Source: Paraspadella gotoi
Lineage: Eukaryota > Chaetognatha
Assembly: GCA_051294375.1 (NCBI GenBank)
Contig: CM119268.1
Location: forward strand, 11,490,200 to 11,554,199
Direction: 5' to 3'
DNA: 64,000 nt
Under the pieces are notes generated by a model. That model worked only from the letters and a program-made list of their open reading frames with translations. It searched no databases and was not told the DNA's origin. The number at the start of each line of letters is the position of its first letter. Within the stretch, counting starts at the first letter, position 1. A program made the translations under genes and the position numbers. Of this stretch, positions 1-12,386 are shown in pieces.

Positions 1-561
1 ATTCAGGGTTAACCTAAAATTTGTTGTTTCAAGCCTGACGTCATTAACGTGTTATTTAACATTCAAGGACTGAGAAGATAAATTTTTACGAAATGTTATA
101 TAATTCTACCGATACGTAACTTGCAAAGGTAGAGTTGTTTCTAAAGCCGGCGCGACAACTTTTCCAGTTTAACGATTTTACTGTTAAATGTTAAATTCAT
201 GATATACGTACTTAATTAAAATTTTAACGTGCCCTAGTTTTAATTTTATTTTACCTTAAATCGCTTTCCTAGTTTACTTTAGTATAAAATAATTTCTTAT
301 GAATTTAATGTCTCTTTATTTTTAGTTATTCAGAATGACCTATGTGTTCCTGCTTTTATTTATTTCACAATAAAAAAAAGAAAATAATTCCTTTCACTTT
401 TTTTCTTATTTCTTTTCTTTTCAAGTTGAAGTTTTTAAGATTTATCAAATATTCTCCCTTTAAAAAGACCCACTCTCATCCATTTCTCCCCTTTATCTTT
501 TTCACGTCATTCTTTCCCACTTTTGACTCCATTTTCTCCTCTTCCCTTTCTCGATTGTTTA

Positions 562-563
<2 letters not shown>

Positions 564-609
<46 letters not shown>
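564..609. repeat. (CT)n microsatellite
   Basis: Uninterrupted CT dinucleotide tract of about 23 units. Arg-Glu and Ser-Leu open frames across it are by-products of the repeat. Confidence 0.95.
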
Positions 610-612
<3 letters not shown>

Positions 613-890
613 CACGTGAATAAATCATCGTCACAACGCCAACAATGGAGGCGAGAGAGTTCAGGATTTCACCAGCGTTGGGACGATCACGACGACATGA
701 ACGACATCTGACGACGACGACGAAGATGACGGCATTAACGACCGAAAACTGTAAATATGACAACTAAAATTCATAAAAAAGATTAGTACTTACGGAGTCC
801 TGCTTTAGTTTAGGCAAATGTTTTTAGTTTGCCCTCAATAGAAACTTAGGTTAACGGTGAGGTGTCAGTTTCTCTCGTTATATTTTTATG

Positions 891-1387
891 AGTTTTACTT
901 TTGCATATTTTTAATATTGGACTATTTTAATATAGTCTTTTACCGATTATATTTAAAAAATGTTTAAACAATTAACTGTCAATTCAATTCGTGTTCCCGC
1001 ATGCATAATGAGTAGATAAAGCCCACGGGCACGTGGGCAATGGAAAAAGGGTTTAGGTTCTCCCGTCGCCGTCCTTTATCTGGAGATGAGCTCGCCGTCG
1101 AGTGACATAAACTTGCAGGTTTNNNNNNNNNNAGGCAGATCCGACATTGTTTGCTCAAACTTGTTTTTATTAGTTTTACTTTTGCATATTTTTAATATTG
1201 GACTATTTTTATTTAGTCTTTTACCGATTATATTTAAAAATGTTTAAACAATTAACTGTCAATTCAATTCGTGTTCCCGCATGCATAATGAGTAGATAAA
1301 GCCCACGGGCACGTGGGCAATGGAAAAAGGGTTTAGGTTCTCCCGTCGAGATGAGCTCGCCGTCGAGTGACATAAACTTGCAGGTTT
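891..1387. repeat. Direct duplication flanking a 10-N gap
   Basis: Positions 891-1122 and 1172-1387 are near-identical direct copies. Both begin AGTTTTACTTTTGCATA and end in CTTGCAGGTTT. The second copy lacks about 17 bases after CTCCCGTCG. A 10-N gap (1123-1132) and about 40 unique bases separate them. This is either a tandem duplication or two haplotypes joined during assembly. Confidence 0.9.
1123..1132. other. Assembly gap (10 N)
   Basis: Ten consecutive N at the end of the first copy of a direct duplication. The fixed size suggests a conventional gap length. Confidence 0.99.
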
Positions 1388-2102
1388 GACTTATAGAATC
1401 AAATCGGAAATTTAAAACAAAAGTTGTAAATTTTATCCTACATGGTTTCAGAAATTTGCATAATCTTGACAAATTCCCCCTACAAAAGGTCCCGACCCGA
1501 TCATGAACGTGGCACCGACCAGCAAAAAGTTATGAAAATTTCCCTAGACATTTAGGCCACCATGGATTCTTTTTCCCTCCTTTTTTTCGGCGAATCAGCA
1601 AACCCGAGGGAGAAGACGTCAACAATGAAAACTGAAGGAATCTAGACACTAGGGAGAAGAATTTTTAATATTTAAATAAGTTTCCAAAGTTTTCTTTCAA
1701 AATTTTCTTCTTTTAAAAATACGAATTAATTTGTCGAGCACTTAAACCAATAAAAGTTATAGGCAAAGAACAACAAATAAAGCGAGGATGATAATCCGTC
1801 GTTTGATAATTGGAGCTGTACGTTTGATTTAGCTAACTTGTTGAGATTGTATAATTTCATTACCTCCATTCATTCCTCTTATCGTTTTCTCTTTCCTAGG
1901 TTATAATCGTCTCAATTCTCCCTCGTGAAATCTCTCCTTTGAAGACCGAATCTCTCTCTCTCTCTCGCTTTTAAACACTCGCACAATACACCGATGTACA
2001 CAGGGACACGAGCACGCTTGAACGCAGCTACTCAGAAACACCGAAATCTGCAGCCGGAACCGCTCTTTTGAAGTTGCGAACTTTCAATCCAATTTAAACT
2101 TC

Positions 2103-2112
2103 NNNNNNNNNN
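2103..2112. other. Assembly gap (10 N)
   Basis: Ten N followed by a poly-A run; no obvious duplication across it. Confidence 0.99.
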
Positions 2113-3727
2113 AAAAAAAAAAATTCAGTAAGTTTTAAATTACCCCACTTCAAGTTCCCGAAGGTTCTTTTCGAGAAGGCGAGCTCCCAATTTAAACGAA
2201 AGAAACGACAAATTAGGGACAAAAAACCGTCCGCTTTTTAATGATTCGATTTCGATTTCCAGACCAGGAACCTGAAAAAGCGCAGACAACCTAAAAGGCT
2301 AAGACGGAGGACGGGAAGAAAATGTAAAATATATTCCGTTGAACTTGAGCGTTACTTAATCCCGGTGACAAAAGAGAAAAAAATTGTTAGAAATGACATT
2401 GATTCCTCGGTCGGGGGCAGGGATTACATTGACGAGTGACAACCCCGTCAGTCGACTATTTTTACGGTTTCTTATGACGTCTCGACTTGGACTCCGCAAC
2501 GCGCGGTAATTCGACACGTCGATTGATTGACAGGTTTTTGTCTTTTCGATACCAAGCCAAGTGGAAAAACTGGTGTGGAAATCGAGATGACAACGAAAAG
2601 ATCGAAAAAAAATTGCCTCCCACGAAGTCATTTTGTAGCGTTGATTCGATTTGGGTGCGGTTTGTTTTGTCCGATTTTTTTTTTCCATCCAATGATGTGG
2701 GAGACAAAAGACAAACCGAGAGAAATTGTAAACGTTGATGGTATTTCGATGGTAGTATTAGTATTAAACTTTTACAATTTTACTTTCGCCGACCGGGTTA
2801 TTGGCGTCTTTTGAAAAATTACTTAAAATATTTATTTAAAAAAAAAATAAAAGAAATTATTAATTAATTACCTTAACTCTAAACCCTTTTAACCCCAACC
2901 ATTCCTAACCCTAAACCCCCCCATAACCCCGATCGGCGAGAGTAAAATTAAGTTTATTTTAATTTCATTCGAAGAGTAGAAAATTAGAAATTTATTTCTT
3001 TTCGTTTGACGCGAAAATGTTTGATTCTGTACAAGGGTTTCTCCGTAAGGTCGCTTTTCTTTTGCCGACGGTCATAACTGTCACCAATTTGGCCATCAAC
3101 ACATGCAACAATCGCATTTGCTCTTGCCATTTGCGCACCCAAGCCGAACAGTCACGGATTGTGATTCGGTCTCCGCCCATTTTTGGTACGCAGGCCCGCG
3201 ACTACCCAACTTCTTTCCCCCTCAATAATTTACGGATCCAAAACTTTGCCCTTTCGATTGTTTTTTTTTTTGGAAGCTCATCTGATTCATTCATTTCACA
3301 GTTTTTCCAATGTGTTTTTTCACTTTTTCAAATCGATTTGTAACGACTCTTTGGTCTGACTTTCCTCCACCTTTTGCCTTCATCCCTCTAAACCATTCTT
3401 TCATGACCAACGTAAGAGTTATCAATACAACCTGCTGGGAAAATCAATATCGCCACTTTCTGAATCGATTACTTGCTTTCCATTTTCGCTCCTCTGTAAT
3501 TTAGAGCACCGAAAAAACTTTTTTTTTTAACGAGCGAGCACCCTGAGTTTAAACGTCCAAAAAATTTGGAGGAAAAATGAATCCGTACTTAAAGCCTTGG
3601 GTGTCACAACGACGCAGGCGGACAAAGTTAAACGAAAAAAAAATTGCCAAATTTTCTAAAACATTTGTAGATAAAACGACAGCTGAAGCTAAACCACAAA
3701 AAAAAATGTAGAAGTGAGGATTTTATA

Positions 3728-4564
3728 GTAGTTGTTACGAGGCTAGGGATCTCGCCCCTGCTCAGCAACTTAAGGAATAGGAAGGAAGAGAGAGAGGTAC
3801 CTGAGCTAGTCTTCTCGGGCCCTGCTCAGCAACCTAAGGATAGGAAGGAAGAGAGAGGTTCCTCAGCTTGTCTCCTCGCCCCTGCTCAGCACTAAGTTAG
3901 GAAGGAAGAGAGAGGTACCTGAGCTAGTCTGCTCGCCCCTGCTCACCTACCTGAGGTTAGGAAGGAAGCGATAGGTACCTTGAGCAAGTTTTCTCGTCAC
4001 TCCTCTGCTATGTCAGCTATCTCAGCATAGATCATCTAATGAGAAGTTGGCGGGAAAACAGAAGACCATGACAAGCTTGCACACCTCAGCAATAGGAGAG
4101 AGGAGGAAAGAGAGATCTCGATACCCACAGGCCCTCAAGGCAATAGGAGAGAGGAGGAGAGCTGAGGGTCCTCAAGAGGGTACTCAGGTTCCTTAGCCTT
4201 GCACCATGAGATGCTCTATTTTATGTAGATGAGGAGGAAGGGTAGGCTAGGATTTTCTATAAAAGGAGTGTAACAAGGCTTCTGGGGGCAAGTTCAGCGC
4301 TCCCCAAGAAGAAAGAAAGAACAACTGCGCCCCAGCAAGACGCAGCCGGCATCAGGACTCAGGGTCATAGAGGAAACTATGCCCAAATCTCCCTAAATAG
4401 GAAATCCTTGGCCTGGCAACGGCCCTCACTGTTGGAAATAAAGGATGCTAAATACTACAAATAAAACTCTAATAAAACAGTATTTTCCCTGAATAGGAAT
4501 AAAGTAGGCTACTGGGTAGTTGTAGGATTGATATTTTTTGCGGCCCGAAATCCGCAACAGTAGT
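3728..4564. mobile_element. Solo LTR of a retrotransposon with 5-bp target-site duplication
   Basis: The element spans 3733-4559 (827 bp). It starts TGTTACGAGG and ends CCGCAACA, so it has the 5'-TG...CA-3' ends and short TGTT/AACA terminal inversion typical of LTRs. GTAGT lies directly on both sides (3728-3732 and 4560-4564), as expected for a 5-bp target-site duplication. Inside are a TATA-like CTATAAAAGG near 4258, AATAAA signals near 4436-4475, and four imperfect tandem units in the first 280 bp. No gag-pol frame and no second LTR are present, so it looks like the product of LTR-LTR recombination. The superfamily cannot be told from an LTR alone. Confidence 0.85.
3755..4010. repeat. Tandem array inside the LTR, four imperfect units
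   Basis: Four units of roughly 60-75 bp, each with a CCTGCTCA core, then AGGAAGGAAG and GAGGTACCTGAGC-like blocks. They occupy the U3-like start of the solo LTR, where repeated enhancer units are common. Confidence 0.8.
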
Positions 4565-4707
4565 TAAAAGCGAACTGATAAAAAAACATTTTTCTTTAAG
4601 ATAAAGGGAAAAAAGACGACATGTAACTGACAGAGAATTACTTAAAAAGGACCAAAATTCTTAAGCCTTTTACCGCGAAAGACTGTCGGTGGTCAAATCC
4701 TTAATCC

Positions 4708-4708
<1 letters not shown>

Positions 4709-4755
<47 letters not shown>
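4709..4755. repeat. (CT)n microsatellite
   Basis: Clean CT tract of about 23 units just right of the solo LTR. Confidence 0.95.
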
Positions 4756-4756
<1 letters not shown>

Positions 4757-4759
4757 TTT

Positions 4760-6480
4760 TAAAAAACATGGATCTGGCAAATATGGCCAGTTTTAATCGT
4801 GAGAAAAGTAAAATACTTTTTAATTATTTTATTTATTAAGTATGTATATTTTTTTTACGAGTGAGTTTTTGTTAAAAAAACGGTCTAACTTCAATCGATT
4901 ACCGCGCCACGCACGTCACGAGCAGGTGTGCGAAACTGCATGTGTGGGTTTGTGGGACGAAATAATTTTCTCTCTTCTTTCTCTTCTGATCTTTCCCGGT
5001 CTCTCCTGTTTTCGCGCTTAAATAATAAAAATCTTGAATATGGGATTTTTTTTTTTACTCTGACGTGAAAGAAGAGAGAAAAAAAATTGTAGAAAGAAGA
5101 AAACTTATATAAAACGTTTCGAATCGTAGATTATTATCAAATAAAAACCGTTAAAAAAAAGAGATGCAAAGAATTGGAGGGAAGAATGATTAACCGAAGT
5201 TTCGTGACGGAAACAAAGAACCAAATTAAGGAGAAAATTAAAGAGGAAAAAAAAAAGGGGAAAAAATTGACAACGGACGGACGGACGGACGGACGGGAGT
5301 TTGCAGAAAAGGTCGATTCAATTTTCTAGTTTTTTTTTTTTTTAATTCAGCATACCAGTTGTTTCGTGCTCTATTATTTGTTTTTTTTATCCATTAATTG
5401 TTTTTCTTTCTTTAGGATTTGTTCTTTTTTTAAATTTTCCTTTATTTCTTCAATATCCACTATCCAACATGCAGCAAGGCAATAATAAAAAAAAATATTG
5501 GGAAAAGAAAAACCTGAATGCAACTTTGCCTGAAATTAACGCAACGCGTTAATTCGATCCAGAAAAAGAAACTAAAACTAAAACAATATTATTACAATTC
5601 TGTAAATTCTCGAAAAATTGAAAGTGATTTCATTTAATAAATGATAAATAAAGATTTTGTTAACGTAAGTTCGCACATCAGATGACATCAAATAATGACG
5701 AAGTCAATAATGTTTTTTTAAATATACGAAGAAAACGATAACATTATCCGTGTTTTTATTTTTTTATTTATGAAATGTTGAAGGAAACGAAGTTAAAAAG
5801 GTTATAACGATATAAACGGAAACACTTTTTACGTATTGGTTTTCTCCCAAAGCCGATCACCAATTTCTCTTTTTTTTCACCGGGTTTTTCCCCCATGAGT
5901 TCACCAGTTATCATCTCCAACCATTTCTTCTTCTGCGACGATTTTTTTCCTTTTTTTTCCTCACTTTTCCTCCGCGCGTCGCGAATTCCGACGCGTCCGT
6001 TTTTCCGATCTAATATTCTCCTCTCATTGGTCGAAACCGCATTAAATTCATTCTGATTGGTCGAAAATCTTTTCTGGATTCATTTTGCTGGTTAGTGATT
6101 GGTCTAAATCTTTTCGGGCTTTAGTTTGAATTGTGATGATTGGTTAAAAACGTCAAATTTGTTTTATTAGTGATTAAGTAAGATCTTGAAGTCATGTAAA
6201 TAAAATACAGCTGTGGAATATTGTTTTGACGAAATTTCTAAATAAGTTTTCGCACTGCCTGAGTAACCTGTCATTAAAAAAGACTTTTAAAACTTAGTAC
6301 AGACTATTTTGTAAAGACAGTTAAATCAAATAAAAAAATTGAAAAAAATCTGAGTTGCAGAACAAAGTCTGGTACTAGTGCTACTAGTAGAAGCACATTA
6401 TTCCATAATATTTTTAATTGGCCTTCACCATATAAATTCTTAGAAAGCGTGGTTAAACGTCAAATAAAATGTTGATATTG
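4760..6480. other. Gene-free AT-rich stretch
   Basis: No coding exon recognised. It contains poly-A and poly-T runs, a short (GGAC)n run at 5273-5295 and the ATTGGT cluster at 6025-6144. It lies 3' of the dioxygenase gene. Confidence 0.6.
6025..6144. promoter_or_regulatory. Cluster of four ATTGGT (inverted CCAAT) boxes
   Basis: ATTGGT occurs at about 6025, 6056, 6098 and 6139, each followed by a similar C/T-AAA context and spaced 31, 42 and 41 bases. Four CCAAT-type boxes in 120 bases, next to a CpG-rich patch (GCGCGTCGCG near 5974), resemble a promoter. No gene is recognised on either side within 400 bases, so the target is unknown. It could also be a decayed short repeat. Confidence 0.35.
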
Positions 6481-6485
6481 AGCGA

Positions 6486-8320
6486 TCATGCCTCGGTCGG
6501 TATTTCTGGGAAATGCTCACCGAGCAGCCTTTTGTCGAACACCAAACCCGGATGGAATTCCAGCGGAGGAGATTCGTCCCAGGGTCTCTTTACGAAGACG
6601 GCGTCCTCCGCTATCCATCTGGACGATGCGAGGAGAATATCGAAGAGACGTGCAAACAAAAGGGCAACGCAGGAGAAATGAGGGCAACAAAAATTTAAAC
6701 TCAGTTTAAGATAACTAAATCTTAGAAGAATTTTTGACTCAATCGTTATTGACACTTTGATTCTAAATTGCTGTTTAATTTTAGAAAACATATAAATTTC
6801 TCTTCTCTTTACTTTTCCCTAAGCACAAAAAATATAACGTTTTAAACCCAGAGGCATCATTAAACCCCTAAATAACCCGAATGACGATAAAACTGTAAAA
6901 ACCCGACCCAACTAAAACTCGTAAAGGACCTGAAAGAAATGACCCTTCTGTTGGTGGGGTTGTGGTTAGGAGCGGCGGCGTGAAGAGTCTTCATGTGAAA
7001 GACGACGCAGTCTCCGGGTTCGAAGGCGGCGGTGAAGATGTCGTATTTGGGGTTGCTGTTTTTAGGGTGGGGCGGAAGAATTGTGGGGTAGGGTGCATGG
7101 AGCGCAGTGGGGTGAGAGCGAGAAGGGATTGGAGTCGAGGGATGGAAAAGCGATGGATGGTCGAGAGGAGGGGGGGGAAGTAAATGGAATTAATAATCGT
7201 ATGGGGAAATTTGGGGAAATTAACGCAATGCAAGAGTATCGGGTAAGGAATTGAGCGGAAGAAAATTGTCGACTCGCGGTATTGAGTTAAATTTAGATCG
7301 ATATTGAGATGTGATTTAAATTTGAATTTAGATTTAAAATCCGCGAACGAAATCTTTGGCAAAAGAGGAAAAAACCAAGTCCAAAACAAAATTCTTTAAT
7401 CATCCATTTCTGGTACGGTTAGAAAATTCGGACCTTTTATTTCCTTTGGGACCTTTTGTCTCTTCTTTCTCAACATTTCCTTTCCCTTCCTTCATCACCT
7501 CAGTTTAAATTCTTTTTATTTCTCCTTTTATTCTTTTTATTTCTTTTTATTTCTTTTTATTCCTTCCGTCGCATTTTTTTGTGCTTTCGAGCGATCAGAG
7601 ATTTTTTTTTTCTTTTCTAAATCCTTCTTTTCATTCTCCTCCTTTATTTTCTTTTCCTCCTCCCGCTTAGGGGTCGGCCTCAAAGGAATCGCAACCCCTG
7701 TTCTTTCTTCCATATCTCACTCACGTTTTTATCCCTTTTTATTTGACTTTTTATTTTGCTTTATATATCTCTTCGGATATTTCCCCTCTCCTTTCCTCTC
7801 CTCTTTTCTCTTCTCTTCTCTTCTCTTCTCTTCTCTTCTCTTCTCTTCTCTTTTCTTTTCTTTTCTTTTCTTTTCTTTTCTTTTCTTTTCTTTTCTTTTC
7901 TTTTCTTTTCTTTTCTTTTCTTTTCTTTTCTTTTCTTTCCTTTCCTTTTCTTTTCTTTTCTTTTCTTTTCTTTTCTTTCTTTCCTTTCCATTTTTTTCTT
8001 TTTTCCCCCGTTCCTTCCCTTAATTTTTCTTTCCTTCTTTCCATCTTTTAACCACTCTTCGTTTTCCTTCCCTTCCCTGCATCCATAATCCCTAGTCCCT
8101 ACTCCTCCCCCTCTCCCCTCACCCCACTCCTTGCCTGTCCATATCTTCGGGAACCGATTCGTATCTCCTTCCGTTCACTTTGTCCACGTAATCCACGTCG
8201 TAATCGTTGAAAGTTTTAAAATTTCGCGGGTAAAACCATTTTCCCCACTTGTGACTTCCTTTGGCGAAGCGGATGCTGGATTCTGGGAGGGAGAGCACGA
8301 TTTAATATCTCTCTCTCTCT

Positions 8321-8380
<60 letters not shown>

Positions 8381-9122
8381 GGTTGGGCACGTTTGTATGC
8401 GAGACCAGTGAGCAACGTCGAGAGCCTAATGAGAACAGCGGCAACTAAAAAAAATGTTGGATCGTAGTATAATCAAAATACCATTATAACTAGTGCTAGA
8501 ATTCTTGCGAACATAAAAATAAATATTGTGAATATTAATATATTGTGAATTTTATGCGAAATCGAAAATAAAACACCAATGTAACTTGTTTTACATAGTG
8601 ATGATCGAATTATATAAATACGCAAGGAAATCTTAATTATTTTTTAAAATTAAAAACCCTTTTCCAGTGCAATTTAAATTTTTCCCATGGTTACCAACCG
8701 GATTTTTTTGGTTTTGGCCATTGTGCCAAATTTTCATTCGTTTCAATGTTATGAACGCAAGAATTGGGGAAAACGAGCCAGGGGGGAAGATATTTGTTAG
8801 AAAATAGACAAGAAAAATAAGAAAAAGGTTTCGGTACAAAGTTTTTCTTGGGGTGGAAGCATCAATGACAAACTAAATACAAAAGTAAAGAAGTTAAGAA
8901 ATAAACCACGAAGATAATTTTTAGAGTTTCTAAAAAAAAAAAAGAAGGAGAAAGAAAAACAGGTGAGTGAGGGCGTTGGCATGAATCGGAGCAGAGAAAT
9001 GAAATTTGGAGCCGAAGAAGAATCGCTAACGATTATTTACGTCGCGAACGCAAAATTTCCGGTCGGAAATGAAGCGAAAGAACAAGGAAGAAGAAGAAGA
9101 GAGAGAGAAGAGAGAGAGGAGA

Positions 9123-9172
<50 letters not shown>

Positions 9173-10220
9173 TTCACGGAAGAGAAGATCGAAACAGGTG
9201 AGTCTGAATTCGAATGGTTACATTAAAACTGAAGATTATTTCACAAGATAAGGGAATTTTGTACAAACTATTCTTCGAATCTAATCCCCTTACGGAATCC
9301 GAACTCACGATTCTCATTCACAAAAAAAACTAAATCTTACGCAAAAAAAAAGATAAATGCGAAACCACGGCAACCTCACCGACTGGCACCGGATCTACGG
9401 GCGCCCATATGGTGCAGTTGAGATCGCCGTCGCAGGGGTAGTAGGGTTGGTCGTGATGCCAGGGAGTCTCCAGCGAGGTTCCGCCATCTTTGGTTAGGAC
9501 GTGTTCGTGATAGAAAACCACGGAGGAAGAGCCCATTAGGATTTTGGCCACGGAGGCCGCGGGAGAGGAGTACACCAAGTCCTGAATGAGCCAATGAATG
9601 AATGAATAAATGAATGAAAGAATTAATTAATGAATGGATATATGATCACATTCTTTCATACTTTCATCTCCGGAATTCGTTCCCAATTGCAGTAATCCAT
9701 AAAGTAAGTTCCGTCTCCTTCTCCATCTTTCTCTTCGATCGTGAAGTGAAACTTGGACGGATCGCGCTTCACCTTTTCGATGCCCGACGATATTTTTTCA
9801 AGCCACTCAGGCGAGAAGACATTGCGAAGGACAACCACTCCGTCGCGCTGACAATATTGGGGGAGTTTTTTTTTTTTTATGAAGGTGCCGATGCCTGACT
9901 CGCTTTCGTTTTAGGTTTAATGCGTTTTCGAAGCAGCAGGACTTTATCATGGCCGTTACGGTGGATCACAAAGCCTTACGAGCTCCCCGGCCAATGTGCC
10001 TTCGCAAAACACCATAACACCATAACACCTGAACACCATTACCATAACTTCTAAAGTCTGAAATACTGTTACTTAAAGCGTGAATCCTTGAATTTGTTGT
10101 CATTAGTCGAGACTCAATCTTCAATTGGAGACTAAACAGCAAAACGTAAGTCCTTACCTGATATTGTTCCTTGAGATCGCTCGCTTGTTTCATTATATCT
10201 TCCCATTTATTTGATTCCAT
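6486..10220 (-). CDS. Phytanoyl-CoA dioxygenase (PhyH) family protein, six exons, 285 aa
   Basis: Exons, 5' to 3' on the minus strand: 10220-10158, 9847-9662, 9581-9380, 8282-8135, 7055-6930, 6618-6486. All joins are in phase (858 nt with stop). The family comprises Fe(II)/2-oxoglutarate oxygenases that hydroxylate CoA esters or small molecules. Visible motifs: RDGVVVLRNVFSPEWL (22-37); SVVFYHEHVLTKDGGTSLET, then PWHHDQPYY with the iron-binding H125-x-D127; the KGSHKWGKWFYPRNF block (from 158); EPGDCVVFHMKTLHAAAPN with third iron ligand H225; NRRVISFRW, whose Arg fits the 2-oxoglutarate carboxylate; and a C-terminal SPPLEFHPGL-type end. The length suits a single-domain member. No signal peptide or C-terminal peroxisomal signal is seen (it ends PTEA), so the cytosol is likely and the substrate is unknown. 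Intron 4 (8134-7056) uses a GC donor. Confidence 0.9.
7795..7990. repeat. (TTTTC/TCTTC)n pyrimidine microsatellite in intron 4 of the dioxygenase
   Basis: About 195 bases of pentameric CTTTT/CTTCT units on the plus strand. The Phe-Ser-Leu and Lys-Glu frames over it are repeat artefacts. Confidence 0.95.
8309..8378. repeat. (CT)n microsatellite in an intron
   Basis: About 70 bases of CT with one TTTT interruption, in intron 3 of the dioxygenase gene, just upstream of exon 4. Confidence 0.95.
9091..9171. repeat. (GA)n microsatellite in an intron
   Basis: Interrupted GA tract in intron 3 of the dioxygenase gene. Confidence 0.95.
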
Positions 10221-10339
10221 AGTTTATATTATTAGATTTTTTTATTGTCCACTTTTATCAGGTGAAGCAAAAAACCAGTTATTCGGGTCTTTTCGCCACT
10301 GACTTTCGGAATTGAATCTTAAGAACTGACTGAGACACA

Positions 10340-10348
10340 GTGAGAGAG

Positions 10349-10418
<70 letters not shown>
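10340..10418. repeat. (GA)n microsatellite 5' of the dioxygenase gene
   Basis: Two adjoining GA blocks about 120 bases upstream of the ATG at 10220, possibly in the promoter or 5' UTR. Confidence 0.95.
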
Positions 10419-10419
<1 letters not shown>

Positions 10420-10420
10420 A

Positions 10421-11078
10421 GACAGTGCCCGAAGGTCAAATGCGAAGAGATCGTTTAATAATTATTCTCGATTTTAAATACATAAATTCGAGCCTTTCAC
10501 CTTTGTCTCCAAATGTTTGTCGCGAGTGATAACCTTTTTAAAGCTCATTCGCAATCTTGTCCTATTTTCGAAAACTTTGAAACTTGGGTGATAGGATTAA
10601 CTTGGAGGTTCTTCGATCGAGACAAATTTTATTTGTGGTTTGTCTTTAATAGTTTGAAGCCTTCTACTTTTGATATTATCCAGAATTATATTATTATTAA
10701 TTCTTTCATTTCAGATCTTAAAATTGAAAAAAAGAACAAACAAAAAATACTCTTTTTTTCAATTTTCTTCCGTTCTTCAATCTAGGACATGACCAATTAG
10801 AGCAAGGTTAAAACAATTTTACAAATGCTGAAAAATCCTTCTGTGGAGGAGAGGAAATAATAGAAAATCTCGTCAAAAAGTTAAATTAACTATGTTTATA
10901 AACGTTAAGGTGAATCTGGTAATCGAATATTGGTTTTATTGGCTGCAATGGCAAGAATGTTGCAGAATGAATACTAGCTTTATCGATTCTTTGTTGTCTA
11001 GAAAATTATATGAAAAGTCAAGTGACGCACGCGGGAAACCGCATCTGCCGCAACAGGAGAGAGAGAGAGAGAGAGAGG

Positions 11079-11113
<35 letters not shown>

Positions 11114-11115
11114 GC

Positions 11116-11153
<38 letters not shown>

Positions 11154-12386
11154 ATCTGCTCTGTTTCCGTCTAACTCTCAAGGGTTGTTGAGTTGAGTTT
11201 AAAATCCCCAAAAGCCAACAGGTCCCAACATTCTTAGTTTGTGTAAGCCACGGATTTTGCTTAACTTTTTTGTGATCGAAATACAAAAATACAGAAAAAA
11301 CAGAAAACGAGAGTAAAACTCCCAAACAAGAGATCAAGAGGGATGAAACACTGGGAGGTAAGAATTTAATTTTCAAAAGGAAAACAATTTTTTTTTTGGC
11401 TACAAAAGTTTTTCATGTAATTTCTTTTAATTAACCCCGTTTTTGTTCAAAAACAATATATTTCTTGAATATAAACATATTCTTTAAAGTACATTATTTT
11501 AAACATTCTATTTGAACTTTTATTAATCAAATTCTTTTCCTGACCTGATTCCATGAAAAATTTTACCAACGGAACATTTGTTTTTTATTATCGTCACTTT
11601 CCGCCATCTATCGTTTTTAGGTGATGTTTGGTTTTACGAAAAGGAGAAAAGGGCATCGCAAGCTGGACGATTTGAAAGTTAAACGATGAGCGGTGAATTG
11701 ACGCAGGATGACAAGTCACATTGTCTTTCCCAAAGATCACTCCAACGCCCCGGCCCGAAAATTGGAGAGAGGGCTGTGAAGATTTTTTGGGGGAAAATCT
11801 CTTCAAATCTTTAATGCGATCGTGCGATCGACTTTTGAAATGTAAGAATTAAAATTTAGATATCAATTTATAAATTTTCATTTGTTTGAACTTTGTAATA
11901 TATTTTATATACATAATATGCATTGGATGTATTCTGATTTACGAACGAGTATAATTACTATGTATCACTGTGAACATTGAACAAAGTAAAAAAAAATGCT
12001 CGTTTATTATAAGTTATTCGTCCGCATTTTAGCACTCATCTGTTGCAATGATGCGGAAGTTTTATTAATGCTGGAAATTTGATCTGACTGTAAAAATATT
12101 TGTTTCATCTTATGTATACATGTCATATTATTAGTGTTTTGGCTTTCTGCTATCATGTAACATCGCTATCATTGCATTTCATATTCGACGAAAAATATTA
12201 AGCACAGCAAAATAAAAATGTAATTCTTGTAATCTATTTTGTAAAAATAATAATACAAATAAAAACCACACACAAAAGGCAAAAATACTGCACACGACGT
12301 AATTTTTTCAATATGAAAAAAATAGGAAATATGGCAAGAGGTTAAAGAGCGTTAAAAAATCTAAAAGATAAAAAAAAGTAGAAGTT
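10421..12386. other. Intergenic stretch between dioxygenase and receptor 1
   Basis: AT-rich, with no coding exon recognised. Contains the GA array at 11055-11152. The right part (about 11.8-12.39 kb) is probably the 3' UTR and flank of receptor 1; TTTATT (minus-strand AATAAA) near 12002 and 12061 are candidate poly(A) signals. Confidence 0.55.
11055..11152. repeat. (GA)n microsatellite, compound
   Basis: Two GA blocks separated by TGAGCAGG. Confidence 0.95.

Larger units (their letters stand above)
1..3727. other. Left flank without a recognisable gene
   Basis: AT-rich DNA with short open frames only. It holds a CT tract (564-609), a local duplication (891-1387) around a 10-N gap, a second 10-N gap (2103-2112) and a degenerate telomere-like stretch near 2870-2935. 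Open frames near 2356-2814 and 3017-3504 overlap on both strands and contain no domain I recognise. Confidence 0.6.

Noticed and set aside
476-763. Arg-Glu and Ser-Leu open frames here and at about 30 other CT/GA tracts
   Set aside because: A CT/GA repeat is open in all frames; nothing outside the repeats supports coding.
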